Assembly: GCA_012515365.1 (NCBI GenBank)
Contig: JAAYYM010000547.1
Coordinates: forward strand, 1-15,443
Length of the DNA stretch: 15,443 nt
Origin: Clostridia bacterium
Lineage (GTDB): Bacteria; Bacillota_A; Clostridia; Lachnospirales; Lachnospiraceae
Direction: 5' to 3'
Shown: piece by piece, positions 1 to 6,458 of the stretch
Layout: each line of letters begins with the position of its first letter
Numbering within the stretch: the stretch's first letter is position 1
Made by a program: the position numbers and the translations under genes
The notes under the pieces: generated by a model
Database searches by the model: none
The model's input: the letters and a program-made list of their open reading frames with translations, nothing else
Told to the model about the DNA's origin: nothing

Positions 1-466
1 CTCCTTTTTCTTCATATCCGATGCGCCCCTCAACAGAGGCGGTCGTAGTGATAACCTCACCGTTTGGTAATGCTGCAGCGATTGCACAGACGAACCGTGC
101 AGTCCTTTTTTCATCAGGAACCCCATTAAGCCGCTCCATAATGATGCGGTTTTTTTCACTATACGGCGTATGCTCTCCCAGATATCTCGCAGAATAAATA
201 CCTGGTTCTTTATTCAAATAATCAATCTCAAGTCCGGAATCATCAGCCAATGTCAGAATGCCGGTTTCCTTCATAATTGTGGTTGCCTTAATCGTAGCAT
301 TTTCAGCGAATGAAACTCCATTTTCTTCAATCTCTTGTGTGACTCCCGCCTCTTTCATAGAAATGACATCCACATTCAGATCAGCCATAATCATTCTGAT
401 TTCTTGTAGTTTCCCTTCATTTCCCGTTGCAAAAATGATTTTCTTCTTTATGATTGAATCGCTCAT
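1..466 (-). CDS. rdgB: RdgB/HAM1-family non-canonical purine NTP pyrophosphatase, 3' end beyond window
   Basis: Hydrolyses dITP, XTP and ITP to the monophosphate plus pyrophosphate, keeping deaminated purines out of nucleic acids; a cytosolic enzyme. The first 155 codons are visible, against about 195-205 aa in the family; the C-terminus lies left of position 1. Translating the minus strand gives the N-terminal signature ATGNEGK (residues 13-19), then the catalytic-loop motif LADDSGLEID, the GIYSARY segment and the ARFVCAIA strand, all classic for the ITPase/HAM1 fold. The start ATG (466-464) immediately follows the TAA stop of the amidase gene (469-467) with no gap, so translation is probably coupled. 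It is the last visible gene of a minus-strand cluster. Family identification is secure; the exact nucleotide preference is from family knowledge. Confidence 0.95.
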   Translation of the reverse strand, partial: MSDSIIKKKIIFATGNEGKLQEIRMIMADLNVDVISMKEAGVTQEIEENGVSFAENATIKATTIMKETGILTLADDSGLEIDYLNKEPGIYSARYLGEHTPYSEKNRIIMERLNGVPDEKRTARFVCAIAAALPNGEVITTTASVEGRIGYEEKG

Positions 467-1534
467 TTACTTTTTCCCTCTCCTAATGTCCTTGCCCATT
501 GCATCATATGACTGTAAAACTGCATCATAAACGCCCTGCACCAGTTCATTCAAATAATAATCCGATGTCAGTCTTAATGCTTCTTGTTTATTCGTAATAT
601 ATCCGGTCTCTATCATAACTGCGGGCATCTTCAGTTCATTAAGTGCTTCCGTTTTTGCATTCAATTTATCCGTACCCTTGTCAAAAGCCTTTGTCTGCAT
701 GACCATCTGGTTCTGCAAAAGTGTTGCAAATTTTTGACTTGTAAGCCCATCTTTAGCCGGTGAATCAGCATAATAGGTGTGGATTCCATTTGTGATACGC
801 GTATTTCCATCTGCATTGGTATGGAAGGCTAAGTATAAATCTGCTTGAATCTCATTTGCCGCTTGAATTCTGTTTTCGTAAGAAACAAACTCATCTGTAC
901 TTCTGGTATTCAGCACCCATACATCCTCTGCCTGCAGCATCTGTGTGACTTTTCGCACAACACGCATAGTAATCTCTTTTTCAACCACACCATACGCAAC
1001 AGAGCCATGATCCTTTCCACCGTGGCCGGGATCCAAGACAACAATGTTTTCATAGAGCTCCGTTACCGGTATAAATTCCATACAGATGCAGGAATCATTA
1101 AAATAATGCTTTTCCTCACAAATCTGATCTAATACCAGATAAAGATCAATTCCCTTTTTCGTTTCTTCATAATAAACATTCTTAAGCAGTGTATTTTGAC
1201 CTCGTACCGGTGTTGCTTTAAAATAATCAGCATTCATTCCCGGAATGGACAATTTGATCGTTTTAGACATATATTGGTTTGTCACCAATATATCTGCCTC
1301 CTCTAAATCACTTGAAACCGGAATGATCAGATATTGTTGCACATCTTCGTTCTTTTTTGTTTCTTTCATTTCATTCTGCACATTACTCTGGGCTGCAGAC
1401 AACTTTGCAGAGGGGTTCTTACTTTCCACTTCCTCTACCAGAAATTCTCGATATAGGATAAATCCTGCTGTAAAAATAAGTATTGATCCGCATAAAATAA
1501 TTTTAACTATAAATTTTGAAAAATGATTGTTCAC
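467..1534 (-). CDS. Membrane-anchored N-acetylmuramoyl-L-alanine amidase (Amidase_3)
   Basis: Predicted zinc hydrolase cleaving the amide bond between N-acetylmuramic acid and L-Ala in peptidoglycan, acting outside the membrane. The 355-aa protein has a short basic N-terminus and one hydrophobic segment (about residues 9-28) that acts as a signal anchor. A roughly 130-residue region of unknown fold follows, then an Amidase_3 domain from about residue 163. Visible catalytic features are VVLDPGHGG with His171, the VVEKE segment with Glu185, LAFHTNAD with His238 (zinc ligands by family analogy), and MIETGYITN with Glu309 (catalytic). It resembles CwlD/AmiC-type amidases, some of which act in sporulation, but nothing here assigns it to a sporulation role. 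It lies 40 bp after the RNA methyltransferase gene and directly abuts rdgB, so it is probably part of one operon. Confidence 0.93.
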   Translation of the reverse strand: MNNHFSKFIVKIILCGSILIFTAGFILYREFLVEEVESKNPSAKLSAAQSNVQNEMKETKKNEDVQQYLIIPVSSDLEEADILVTNQYMSKTIKLSIPGMNADYFKATPVRGQNTLLKNVYYEETKKGIDLYLVLDQICEEKHYFNDSCICMEFIPVTELYENIVVLDPGHGGKDHGSVAYGVVEKEITMRVVRKVTQMLQAEDVWVLNTRSTDEFVSYENRIQAANEIQADLYLAFHTNADGNTRITNGIHTYYADSPAKDGLTSQKFATLLQNQMVMQTKAFDKGTDKLNAKTEALNELKMPAVMIETGYITNKQEALRLTSDYYLNELVQGVYDAVLQSYDAMGKDIRRGKK

Positions 1535-1574
1535 AATCTAACCTCTTTTGTATCCTGACTTTATGTGTAGCTAA

Positions 1575-2729
1575 CTATGATTCCTGACTGTTTCTTGGTG
1601 GTCTCGGACCCATGAACTGATAAAAATAAGTTTTCATCATTCCATTATATAATTTACGATTTTTATCCGCCTTCCTGCACATATACTTCTCCACATTTTC
1701 ATACGCGGTTATGACATAGGTCGACCATGTCGAGAGATTTTGACAGGCTGTTCCAAACTCACGATATAACTGTGGCAAGAGATCTGCCTCTCCGATTCTC
1801 TCTCCATATGGCGGATTCGTGATTACAAATCCATACTTCTTAGGGTGTGACAATGCGGCAACCGGACGCTGTTGAAAATGAATCAGATGCTCTACTCCTG
1901 CCGATGCTGCATTTTCTCTGGCGGCTTTAATGATTTCTCCATCAATGTCGTATCCTTGTATATCCACCGATACATCTTTGCAGATCACATCATTTGCTTC
2001 ATCTACGCAGTCATACCAATTGCTCTTTCCGATCAGATTCGTCCACGCCTCTGCCGTAAAAGATCTGTTCATTCCGGGAGCGATATTAGCTGCGATCATG
2101 GCAGCTTCGATTGGTATGGTTCCACTTCCACAAAATGGGTCTACAAGTACTCTTCCCTCACGCCACGGAGTCAGCATGATCAGTCCTGCTGCCAGATTTT
2201 CTGCAATAGGAGCTTTGCTGACTAATTTTCGATATCCTCGCTTATGTAAGGATTCCCCGGTGGTATCAAGTGCAATCGTCACAATATCTTTATGCAGAAA
2301 AACGCGTAGCGGATAAGATGCTCCCGTCTCCTCAAACCAGCTGATCTTATACACTTGTTTTAAACGTTCTACAATCGCCTTTTTGATGATTGACTGAATG
2401 TCACTTGGACTAAACAGTTTACTCTTTACACTGGCTGCCTTTGCCACCCAGAATTTTGCGTCCTTTGGCAGATATTCTTCCCAGTTAAGTGCCTTTGTAC
2501 CTTCAAAAAGCTCTTCAAATGTCGTGGCCCGAAAAGAAGCAATTTTAATCATAATGCGCTCAGGTGTACGCAAAAAAATATTTGCCCGGGCGACCGTTTC
2601 TTCATCTCCTATAAAGGAAACTCTACCATCCTCCACGAGCGAAATATCATAACCAAGATCTATAATTTCTTTTTTCAGAACTGCTTCCATACCAAAGTGG
2701 CATGGTGCAATCAACTCAAATTTTTTCAT
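1575..2729 (-). CDS. THUMP-domain class I RNA methyltransferase (RlmL/YpsC-like)
   Basis: Predicted SAM-dependent N2-guanine methyltransferase acting on RNA, probably 23S rRNA as for the N-terminal half of E. coli RlmL. The 384 aa comprise an N-terminal ferredoxin-like/THUMP part (about residues 1-155) and a Rossmann methyltransferase domain (about 165-375). Key motifs are LHKRGYR (161-167), the SAM-binding DPFCGSGTIPIEAA (197-210), the acidic GYDID after the second strand, and the catalytic NPPYGERIGE (305-314), where NPPY is typical of methylation on an exocyclic amine. The ATG at 2729 is preceded by an AGAAAGGG ribosome site. The length matches the stand-alone Gram-positive YpsC group rather than the RlmL-RlmK fusion. 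The RNA target is inferred from homology and could be another guanosine. Confidence 0.92.
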   Translation of the reverse strand: MKKFELIAPCHFGMEAVLKKEIIDLGYDISLVEDGRVSFIGDEETVARANIFLRTPERIMIKIASFRATTFEELFEGTKALNWEEYLPKDAKFWVAKAASVKSKLFSPSDIQSIIKKAIVERLKQVYKISWFEETGASYPLRVFLHKDIVTIALDTTGESLHKRGYRKLVSKAPIAENLAAGLIMLTPWREGRVLVDPFCGSGTIPIEAAMIAANIAPGMNRSFTAEAWTNLIGKSNWYDCVDEANDVICKDVSVDIQGYDIDGEIIKAARENAASAGVEHLIHFQQRPVAALSHPKKYGFVITNPPYGERIGEADLLPQLYREFGTACQNLSTWSTYVITAYENVEKYMCRKADKNRKLYNGMMKTYFYQFMGPRPPRNSQES

Positions 2730-2798
2730 TTGTTACCCTTTCTTGTATTTCTTCCATTCTAAATTAGCATGAAGTTCATGTCAATGTTTACTTCCGCG

Positions 2799-3098
2799 CT
2801 ATTCCAAACATTTTCCGTGATAGGCCTTGATCCCTCCGAGCACAGATACTGCCATAAAACCTTTCTCACTTAAGTCTCTGGCAACATCAAAACTCAACAC
2901 GCCTCTCTCGCAGTAAACAATATATATTTTCTCCATTTGCAGCCGTTCCATATAATCCTTCACTGATTCATAAGGAACAGAAACAGCATTTTTGATATGC
3001 CCCACCTCATACTCTGCTGCTGTTCTGACATCGATCAGCTGGTAATGCTTATCTTCTATATAAAGATCCAATGTATCTGCAAAAATAGTTTCTACCAT
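2799..3098 (-). CDS. Single-domain rhodanese-like protein
   Basis: A 99-aa cytosolic rhodanese domain, the size of stand-alone PspE/GlpE-type sulfurtransferases. The pattern LIDVRTAAEYEVGHI (residues 21-35) is the standard rhodanese N-terminal signature. The active-site loop is YCERGVLS, with Cys63 as the persulfide-carrying residue, followed by the terminal GGIKAYHG helix cap. It probably carries or transfers sulfane sulfur to an unknown acceptor. The ATG at 3098 has an AGGAG ribosome site at 3108-3104. It lies 69 bp upstream of the RNA methyltransferase gene and is likely first in that operon, with a candidate promoter at 3139-3168. No domain fusion is seen. Confidence 0.92.
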   Translation of the reverse strand: MVETIFADTLDLYIEDKHYQLIDVRTAAEYEVGHIKNAVSVPYESVKDYMERLQMEKIYIVYCERGVLSFDVARDLSEKGFMAVSVLGGIKAYHGKCLE

Positions 3099-3138
3099 AG
3101 CGGCTCCTGCTTATTGATATGTTATTATTTTATTCTTA

Positions 3139-3168
3139 ATTATCGTCATCGTGTCTATCACAGTACAA
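3139..3168 (-). promoter_or_regulatory. Candidate sigma-A promoter for the rhodanese-rlmL-amidase-rdgB cluster
   Basis: Read on the minus strand: -35 TTGTAC (3168-3163), 18-bp spacer, -10 GATAAT (3144-3139), about 40 bp before the rhodanese ATG. The -35 lies in the tail of the terminator of the preceding gene. Match quality is moderate. Confidence 0.45.
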
Positions 3169-3194
3169 AACGGCGGGCATCGCAATGCCCGCCG
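3167..3194 (-). terminator. Rho-independent terminator after the Asn-rich protein gene
   Basis: A perfect 10-bp GC-rich stem (3171-3180 with 3185-3194) and a 4-nt loop are followed on the minus strand by TTTT (3170-3167). It begins 17 nt after the stop codon of the Asn-rich gene, which supports that small ORF as a real transcription unit separate from the rhodanese cluster. Confidence 0.88.
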
Positions 3195-3211
3195 CTTCGT
3201 GCTGTGACTGA

Positions 3212-3403
3212 TTAATAGTCATTCTGTGAATCGTCGTAATTGTTTTTGTTGTTGTTTGTGGAACGGTTATTGTTCTGGTTCTGATTCTGGTTTCTGTTGT
3301 TCTGATTGTTGTTTTGGTTGTTGTTCTGGTTGTTATTCTGGTTGTTGTTCTGATTCTTGTTGTTCTGATTGCTTTCAAAATTATTTTCGTTTTTTGACAT
3401 CAT
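3212..3403 (-). CDS. Small Asn/Gln-rich tandem-repeat protein
   Basis: A 63-aa low-complexity protein of unknown function. More than half of the residues are Asn and most of the rest are Gln; the core is a run of NNNQ units (about residues 14-36) followed by NQNQNQ and a Tyr/Asp end. It has no Cys, no Trp and no hydrophobic segment, so it is expected to be disordered and soluble. The DNA carries a 12-bp periodicity, so the unit count may vary between strains by slippage. Evidence that it is expressed: an exact AGGAGG (3414-3409) lies 5 nt before the ATG at 3403 and 8 nt before a second ATG at 3400, and a strong terminator lies 17 nt after the stop. The second ATG has the better spacing, so the product may be 62 aa. 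Other frames across the repeat are judged to be shadows. Confidence 0.7.
   Translation of the reverse strand: MMSKNENNFESNQNNKNQNNNQNNNQNNNQNNNQNNRNQNQNQNNNRSTNNNKNNYDDSQNDY
3275..3370. repeat. Imperfect 12-bp tandem repeat inside the Asn-rich gene
   Basis: The plus strand shows repeated GTTGTTCTGGTT-like units (NNNQ codons on the minus strand) with occasional A/G and C/T changes. Codon-level degeneracy is limited, suggesting recent unit duplication. Confidence 0.7.
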
Positions 3404-3521
3404 ATCATCCTCCTGTTTTTTAGTTACAGTCTTATTATTTCACTAAATATGCTTTTTATTCATTTCGTCTTTACAATATCTTGTAACTACTGATAAAATA
3501 GCGTAAATGCTTAAAAAATCG

Positions 3522-3550
3522 TTGCATTTTTAAATACAATATATTATAAT
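3522..3550 (+). promoter_or_regulatory. Strong sigma-A promoter with no ORF downstream
   Basis: -35 TTGCAT (3522-3527), exactly 17-bp AT-rich spacer, perfect -10 TATAAT (3545-3550), with an A-rich stretch upstream. Start is predicted near 3557. It drives the candidate small RNA rather than a protein gene, because an intrinsic terminator follows at 3627-3655. Confidence 0.8.
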
Positions 3551-3556
3551 ATGCAT

Positions 3557-3668
3557 GTAAGGAGAATTTACCCTTCAAAGAATTCTTCTTTACGACCCCT
3601 TATTAATTATTTATACTCCCCTCATCGCAGCCCATTGGTTCCCCCAATGGGCTGCAAACTTTTGTTTA
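3557..3668 (+). ncRNA. Candidate C-rich small regulatory RNA
   Basis: A transcription unit of about 110 nt with its own promoter and terminator and no credible ORF. From the predicted +1 (G3557) the RNA can form a 12-bp stem with one bulged U (3557-3568 with 3581-3593), whose 12-nt loop contains ACCCUUC. An unpaired linker (3594-3626) holds GACCCCUUA and ACUCCCCUCA. The terminator hairpin (3627-3655) has another pyrimidine loop, UUCCC. These C-rich stretches are complementary to Shine-Dalgarno-like GGGG/GAGG sequences, a layout seen in Firmicute C-rich sRNAs such as RsaE/RoxS, though I recognise no specific family. The alternative is an attenuator leader for the 83-aa gene at 3743, but that gene appears to have its own promoter after the terminator. 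Confidence 0.6.
3627..3667 (+). terminator. Intrinsic terminator of the candidate sRNA
   Basis: A perfect 12-bp stem (3627-3638 with 3644-3655) with a 5-nt loop is followed by AAACTTTTGTTT. The T tract is slightly displaced and interrupted, but the stem is strong. Confidence 0.8.
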
Positions 3669-3684
3669 TTAATCAAAAAAATCA

Positions 3685-3693
3685 TGCTATAAT
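3685..3693 (+). promoter_or_regulatory. Extended -10 promoter for the 83-aa membrane protein gene
   Basis: TGCTATAAT (3685-3693) is an extended -10 with a perfect TATAAT core. Possible -35s are weak or badly spaced (TTGTTT at 3662-3667 has a 20-bp spacer). It lies after the sRNA terminator and about 50 bp before the start codon. Confidence 0.6.
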
Positions 3694-3742
3694 TAGATAA
3701 ATATTAATGTAGAAATCCATCAATCATCTGGAGGGATCAAGT

Positions 3743-3994
3743 ATGAAAAATTTGATAGAATACGCACAAGCTTATCTTAAAAAAATCGATTTAAAGGAAA
3801 TGACATTGATAAAGCTTTGCCTTATTTCATTTGGCATAGTGTTCGGGATCTGCATGCCAAGCAAATATCGCAAACTAGGTTTTCTGATTGCCGCAGCCGT
3901 TTTCGTAAGTACTTATATCCCGATCACAGCAGACTTTTTGGCTGGAATCATTGAACGTAAAGGTAATCAATCTATTACGCTTTCAAAAAAATAA
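3743..3994 (+). CDS. Small two-helix membrane protein of unknown function
   Basis: An 83-aa protein with an amphipathic, charged N-terminal stretch (about 1-20), a hydrophobic helix (about 21-38), a short basic turn (PSKYRK), a second hydrophobic helix (about 45-65) and a polar tail. Similar small proteins in Lachnospiraceae are often labelled 'permease of phosphate ABC transporter', a name from automatic transfer that is not supported by any transporter motif here; no transport function is claimed. The start ATG is preceded by GGAGGG (3731-3736) with good spacing, and an extended -10 promoter lies upstream. It stands alone on the plus strand, between the candidate sRNA and a large inverted repeat, with no clear terminator of its own. 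Confidence 0.8.
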   Translation: MKNLIEYAQAYLKKIDLKEMTLIKLCLISFGIVFGICMPSKYRKLGFLIAAAVFVSTYIPITADFLAGIIERKGNQSITLSKK

Positions 3995-4000
3995 ATAATA

Positions 4001-4142
4001 TAGGCAATTGCGAAACAATTTCATTTATAGAGCGATTTCATACATTTACACAAAAACGTTCGTCGAGGACGTTTGACTCCTCACTTATTTTGTGTAAATG
4101 TATGAAATCTGTTCTTATGATTGTGAGTTTCGCAATTACCTA
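4001..4142. repeat. Nested 142-bp inverted repeat (MITE-like or structured leader)
   Basis: The outer arms of 16 bp (4001-4016 and 4127-4142, one mismatch) begin TAGGCAATTGCGAAAC. Inside them lies a perfect 22-bp inverted repeat (4034-4055 with 4088-4109), separated by a 32-nt loop. That loop itself contains a small GAGGA/TCCTC hairpin. The segments between outer and inner arms do not pair well. It sits between the stop of the 83-aa gene and the malic enzyme ribosome site. AAATAATA-like sequence occurs on both flanks but is too AT-rich and offset to be called a target-site duplication. Confidence 0.8.
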
Positions 4143-4174
4143 AACAAATAATAATCAACGGAGGAACGTAAGAA

Positions 4175-5347
4175 ATGGACATGAAGGAATTAGCATTAGC
4201 AAAGCATGAAGAGTGGAACGGAAAAATCGAAGTAGTCAGCCGTGCCCAGCTCAACAATATGCAGGATCTGGCAGTTGCATACACACCTGGTGTTGCTCAG
4301 CCTTGTCTTGAAATCAGCAAGGATGTCGATCTATCCTACAAATATACCAGAAGAAGCAATCTCGTAGCTGTCATTACTGACGGCACTGCTGTTCTTGGTC
4401 TTGGTGATATCGGACCGGAGGCAGGAATGCCTGTTATGGAAGGAAAATGTGTATTGTTCAAGCGTTTTGGTGATGTCGATGCATTTCCTCTCTGTGTCCG
4501 CTCCAAAGAAGTTGATGATATTGTAAAAACAGTTGCATTATTAGCAGGTTCTTTTGGCGGTATCAATCTGGAAGATATCTCAGCACCACGTTGTTTTGAA
4601 ATTGAAAAAAAATTAAAAGAAATCTGCGATATTCCTATTTTCCATGATGACCAGCACGGTACCGCTGTTGTTGTTCTCTCTGGTCTGATCAATGCACTGA
4701 AATTAGTGCACAAAGACATGACTGAAATCGAGGTTGTCGTTAATGGTTCCGGAGCTGCCGGAATCGCCATCACAAAACTGCTGATGAAAACAGGACTTAA
4801 AAATGTCGTTTTATGTGATACTAAGGGTGCTATTTATGATGGTCGTGACAATTTGAATCCGATCAAATCAGAAATGGCTAAAATATCAAATCTCCAAAAG
4901 AAAAAAGGAACACTTGCGGATGTCATAAAAGGTGCCGATGTGTTCATCGGTGTATCTGCACCAGGTGTTTTAACTGCTGAAATGGTAGCTACAATGGCAA
5001 AGGATCCGATCGTCCTGGCTATGGCTAATCCGGTACCGGAAATCATGCCTGACGAAGCAAAAAAAGCCGGCGTTGCGGTTATGGGTACCGGTCGTTCTGA
5101 CTTCCCAAATCAAATCAACAACGTACTTGCATTCCCTGGCATTTTCCGTGGTGCACTCGATGTACGTGCAAAAGATATCAATGATGAAATGAAACTTGCT
5201 GCTGCATATGCAATTGCCTCTATCATTACACCCGAAGAGCTTTCTCCGGATTATATTATACCAAACAGCTTTAATGAAAATGTCACAAAAGCGGTCGCTG
5301 CTGCTGTTGCAAAAGCTGCCAGAGATACAGGTGTTGCAAGATTGTAG
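4175..5347 (+). CDS. NAD(P)-dependent malic enzyme (oxaloacetate-decarboxylating)
   Basis: Oxidatively decarboxylates malate to pyruvate and CO2, reducing NAD(P)+; cytosolic. The 390 aa match the short bacterial type without a phosphotransacetylase tail. An N-terminal malic domain contains AVAYTPGV with the proposed catalytic Tyr36, Lys91 in the GKCVLFKRFGD segment, and the metal-binding Glu133-Asp134 and Asp158-Asp159 in HDDQHGTA. The NAD domain has the dinucleotide loop GSGAAG (191-196), an acidic Asp215 after the second strand (favouring NAD over NADP, an inference) and AMANPVPEI (282-290). GGAGG at 4160-4164 precedes the ATG. The gene is monocistronic, preceded by the nested inverted repeat and ended by a hairpin terminator. 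It converges on an oxidoreductase operon that may use the pyruvate it makes. Confidence 0.95.
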   Translation: MDMKELALAKHEEWNGKIEVVSRAQLNNMQDLAVAYTPGVAQPCLEISKDVDLSYKYTRRSNLVAVITDGTAVLGLGDIGPEAGMPVMEGKCVLFKRFGDVDAFPLCVRSKEVDDIVKTVALLAGSFGGINLEDISAPRCFEIEKKLKEICDIPIFHDDQHGTAVVVLSGLINALKLVHKDMTEIEVVVNGSGAAGIAITKLLMKTGLKNVVLCDTKGAIYDGRDNLNPIKSEMAKISNLQKKKGTLADVIKGADVFIGVSAPGVLTAEMVATMAKDPIVLAMANPVPEIMPDEAKKAGVAVMGTGRSDFPNQINNVLAFPGIFRGALDVRAKDINDEMKLAAAYAIASIITPEELSPDYIIPNSFNENVTKAVAAAVAKAARDTGVARL

Positions 5348-5395
5348 GATTTGTTTTCCTAAAAAATGTACCATGATGCATACGATATATCATTT

Positions 5396-5427
5396 AAAAG
5401 CCAGAAGCTTTGCTGCTTCTGGCTTTT
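5396..5427. terminator. Bidirectional intrinsic terminator between convergent units
   Basis: A 13-bp stem, AAAAGCCAGAAGC (5396-5408) with GCTTCTGGCTTTT (5415-5427), and a 6-nt loop. It gives a T run on both strands, ending the malic enzyme transcript on plus and, 54 bp past the beta-subunit stop, the oxidoreductase operon on minus. Confidence 0.92.
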
Positions 5428-5480
5428 CGTATGCTTGATATTCATGTCAATGCGTTGAACCTGATGATTCTATTTTCACA

Positions 5481-6446
5481 TTACTCACAGCGATTAAGTA
5501 ATTCTTCCCATCTGCGATCCACTTCTTCCTGAAATGCCTGAATCAGGTACTCATTTTCCGGACGGAAGAGATGTTTGAATCTTCCCTGCAGGCGTAGGAA
5601 ATCCTCGATCGGAGCTTTTTTCTTAGGTTCATGAGATAAAATCCATTTACCGTCAACAACCTCAAAGAGTGGCCAGTAGCAAGTCTTTACTGCCATTTTG
5701 CAAAGATTGACCAGTTCGGACGATTCATATTTCCAGCCACGCGGACACGGCGTCATGATGTTAAGAAACGCAGGTCCTTTTGTATAAATGGCTCTCTCAG
5801 ATTTTTGATATAAATCACTCATATTACCGATAAATGTTGTCTGTGCAACATATGGAATATGATGTGCAGCCATGATCTCGGTCAGATCTTTTCTTGTCTG
5901 CGGCTTTCCATTCGATACCCGTCCAGCCGGCGTTGTTGTCGTATCAGCAAACATCGGCGTTGCAGATGATCTCTGAGAACCGGTATTCATGTAGGCACCA
6001 TTGTCATAGCAGACATATACCATGTCATGACCACGCTCCATGGCACCGGACAGAGACTGAAAACCAATGTCATAAGTACCGCCGTCACCGCCAAATGTAA
6101 TAAATTTATATTGTTCTGAAAGCTTACCCTTCTTCTGTAATGCACGGTAAGCTGTTTCGACGCCACTCATGGTAGCTCCCGCATTTTCAAATGCATTGTG
6201 AATATAGCTGTCCTCATAGGCTGTATATGGATACATAAAAGAAGAAACCTCCAGACAGCCAGTTGCATTACCAACGACAGCTTTGTCTCCTGGATGTAAT
6301 GCTTTTAGCACATTACGTACAGCGATTGTACCACCGCAGCCTGCACACATCCTGTGTCCGGGAGCAAGGCGCTCTTCTCTTCCCTGTATTTCTTTAAAAT
6401 CCATATCATTATGGTATTCATTTACCTTCGTATTTTTCTTAGTCAT
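5481..6446 (-). CDS. porB: 2-oxoacid:ferredoxin oxidoreductase, beta subunit (TPP-binding)
   Basis: The thiamine-diphosphate-binding catalytic subunit of a four-subunit pyruvate/2-oxoisovalerate-type ferredoxin oxidoreductase, which interconverts a 2-oxoacid plus CoA with acyl-CoA, CO2 and reduced ferredoxin. The 321 aa contain Cys34 and Cys37 (HRMCAGCGG), Cys64 and Cys234 (MTPCPRGW), placed like the [4Fe-4S] ligands of PorB. They also contain the TPP/Mg motif GGDGG (119-123) continuing to YDNGAYMNTG (147-156). The ATG at 6446 lies 12 nt after the alpha-subunit stop with an AGGGGG ribosome site. It is the last gene of the gamma-delta-alpha-beta operon. Substrate (pyruvate, 2-oxobutyrate or branched-chain 2-oxoacid) cannot be fixed from sequence; the Ile-type T-box upstream hints at the latter two. 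Confidence 0.92.
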   Translation of the reverse strand: MTKKNTKVNEYHNDMDFKEIQGREERLAPGHRMCAGCGGTIAVRNVLKALHPGDKAVVGNATGCLEVSSFMYPYTAYEDSYIHNAFENAGATMSGVETAYRALQKKGKLSEQYKFITFGGDGGTYDIGFQSLSGAMERGHDMVYVCYDNGAYMNTGSQRSSATPMFADTTTTPAGRVSNGKPQTRKDLTEIMAAHHIPYVAQTTFIGNMSDLYQKSERAIYTKGPAFLNIMTPCPRGWKYESSELVNLCKMAVKTCYWPLFEVVDGKWILSHEPKKKAPIEDFLRLQGRFKHLFRPENEYLIQAFQEEVDRRWEELLNRCE

Positions 6447-6458
6447 GTCACAGGCCCC

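Noticed and set aside
3275..3370. Repeat array considered as a CRISPR
   Set aside because: The unit is about 12 bp with no unique spacers, and it stays in frame as NNNQ codons.
3136..3378. Thr/Arg-rich 80-aa frame and, on the plus strand, a Cys/Ser-rich 65-aa frame across the repeat
   Set aside because: Both are other-frame readings of the 12-bp repeat. Neither has a ribosome site as good as the AGGAGG before the Asn-rich frame, and the first runs through the terminator hairpin.
4088..4121. TTGTGT with TATGAT as a malic enzyme promoter inside the inverted repeat
   Set aside because: The spacer is 20 bp and both elements are imperfect, so it is not called.
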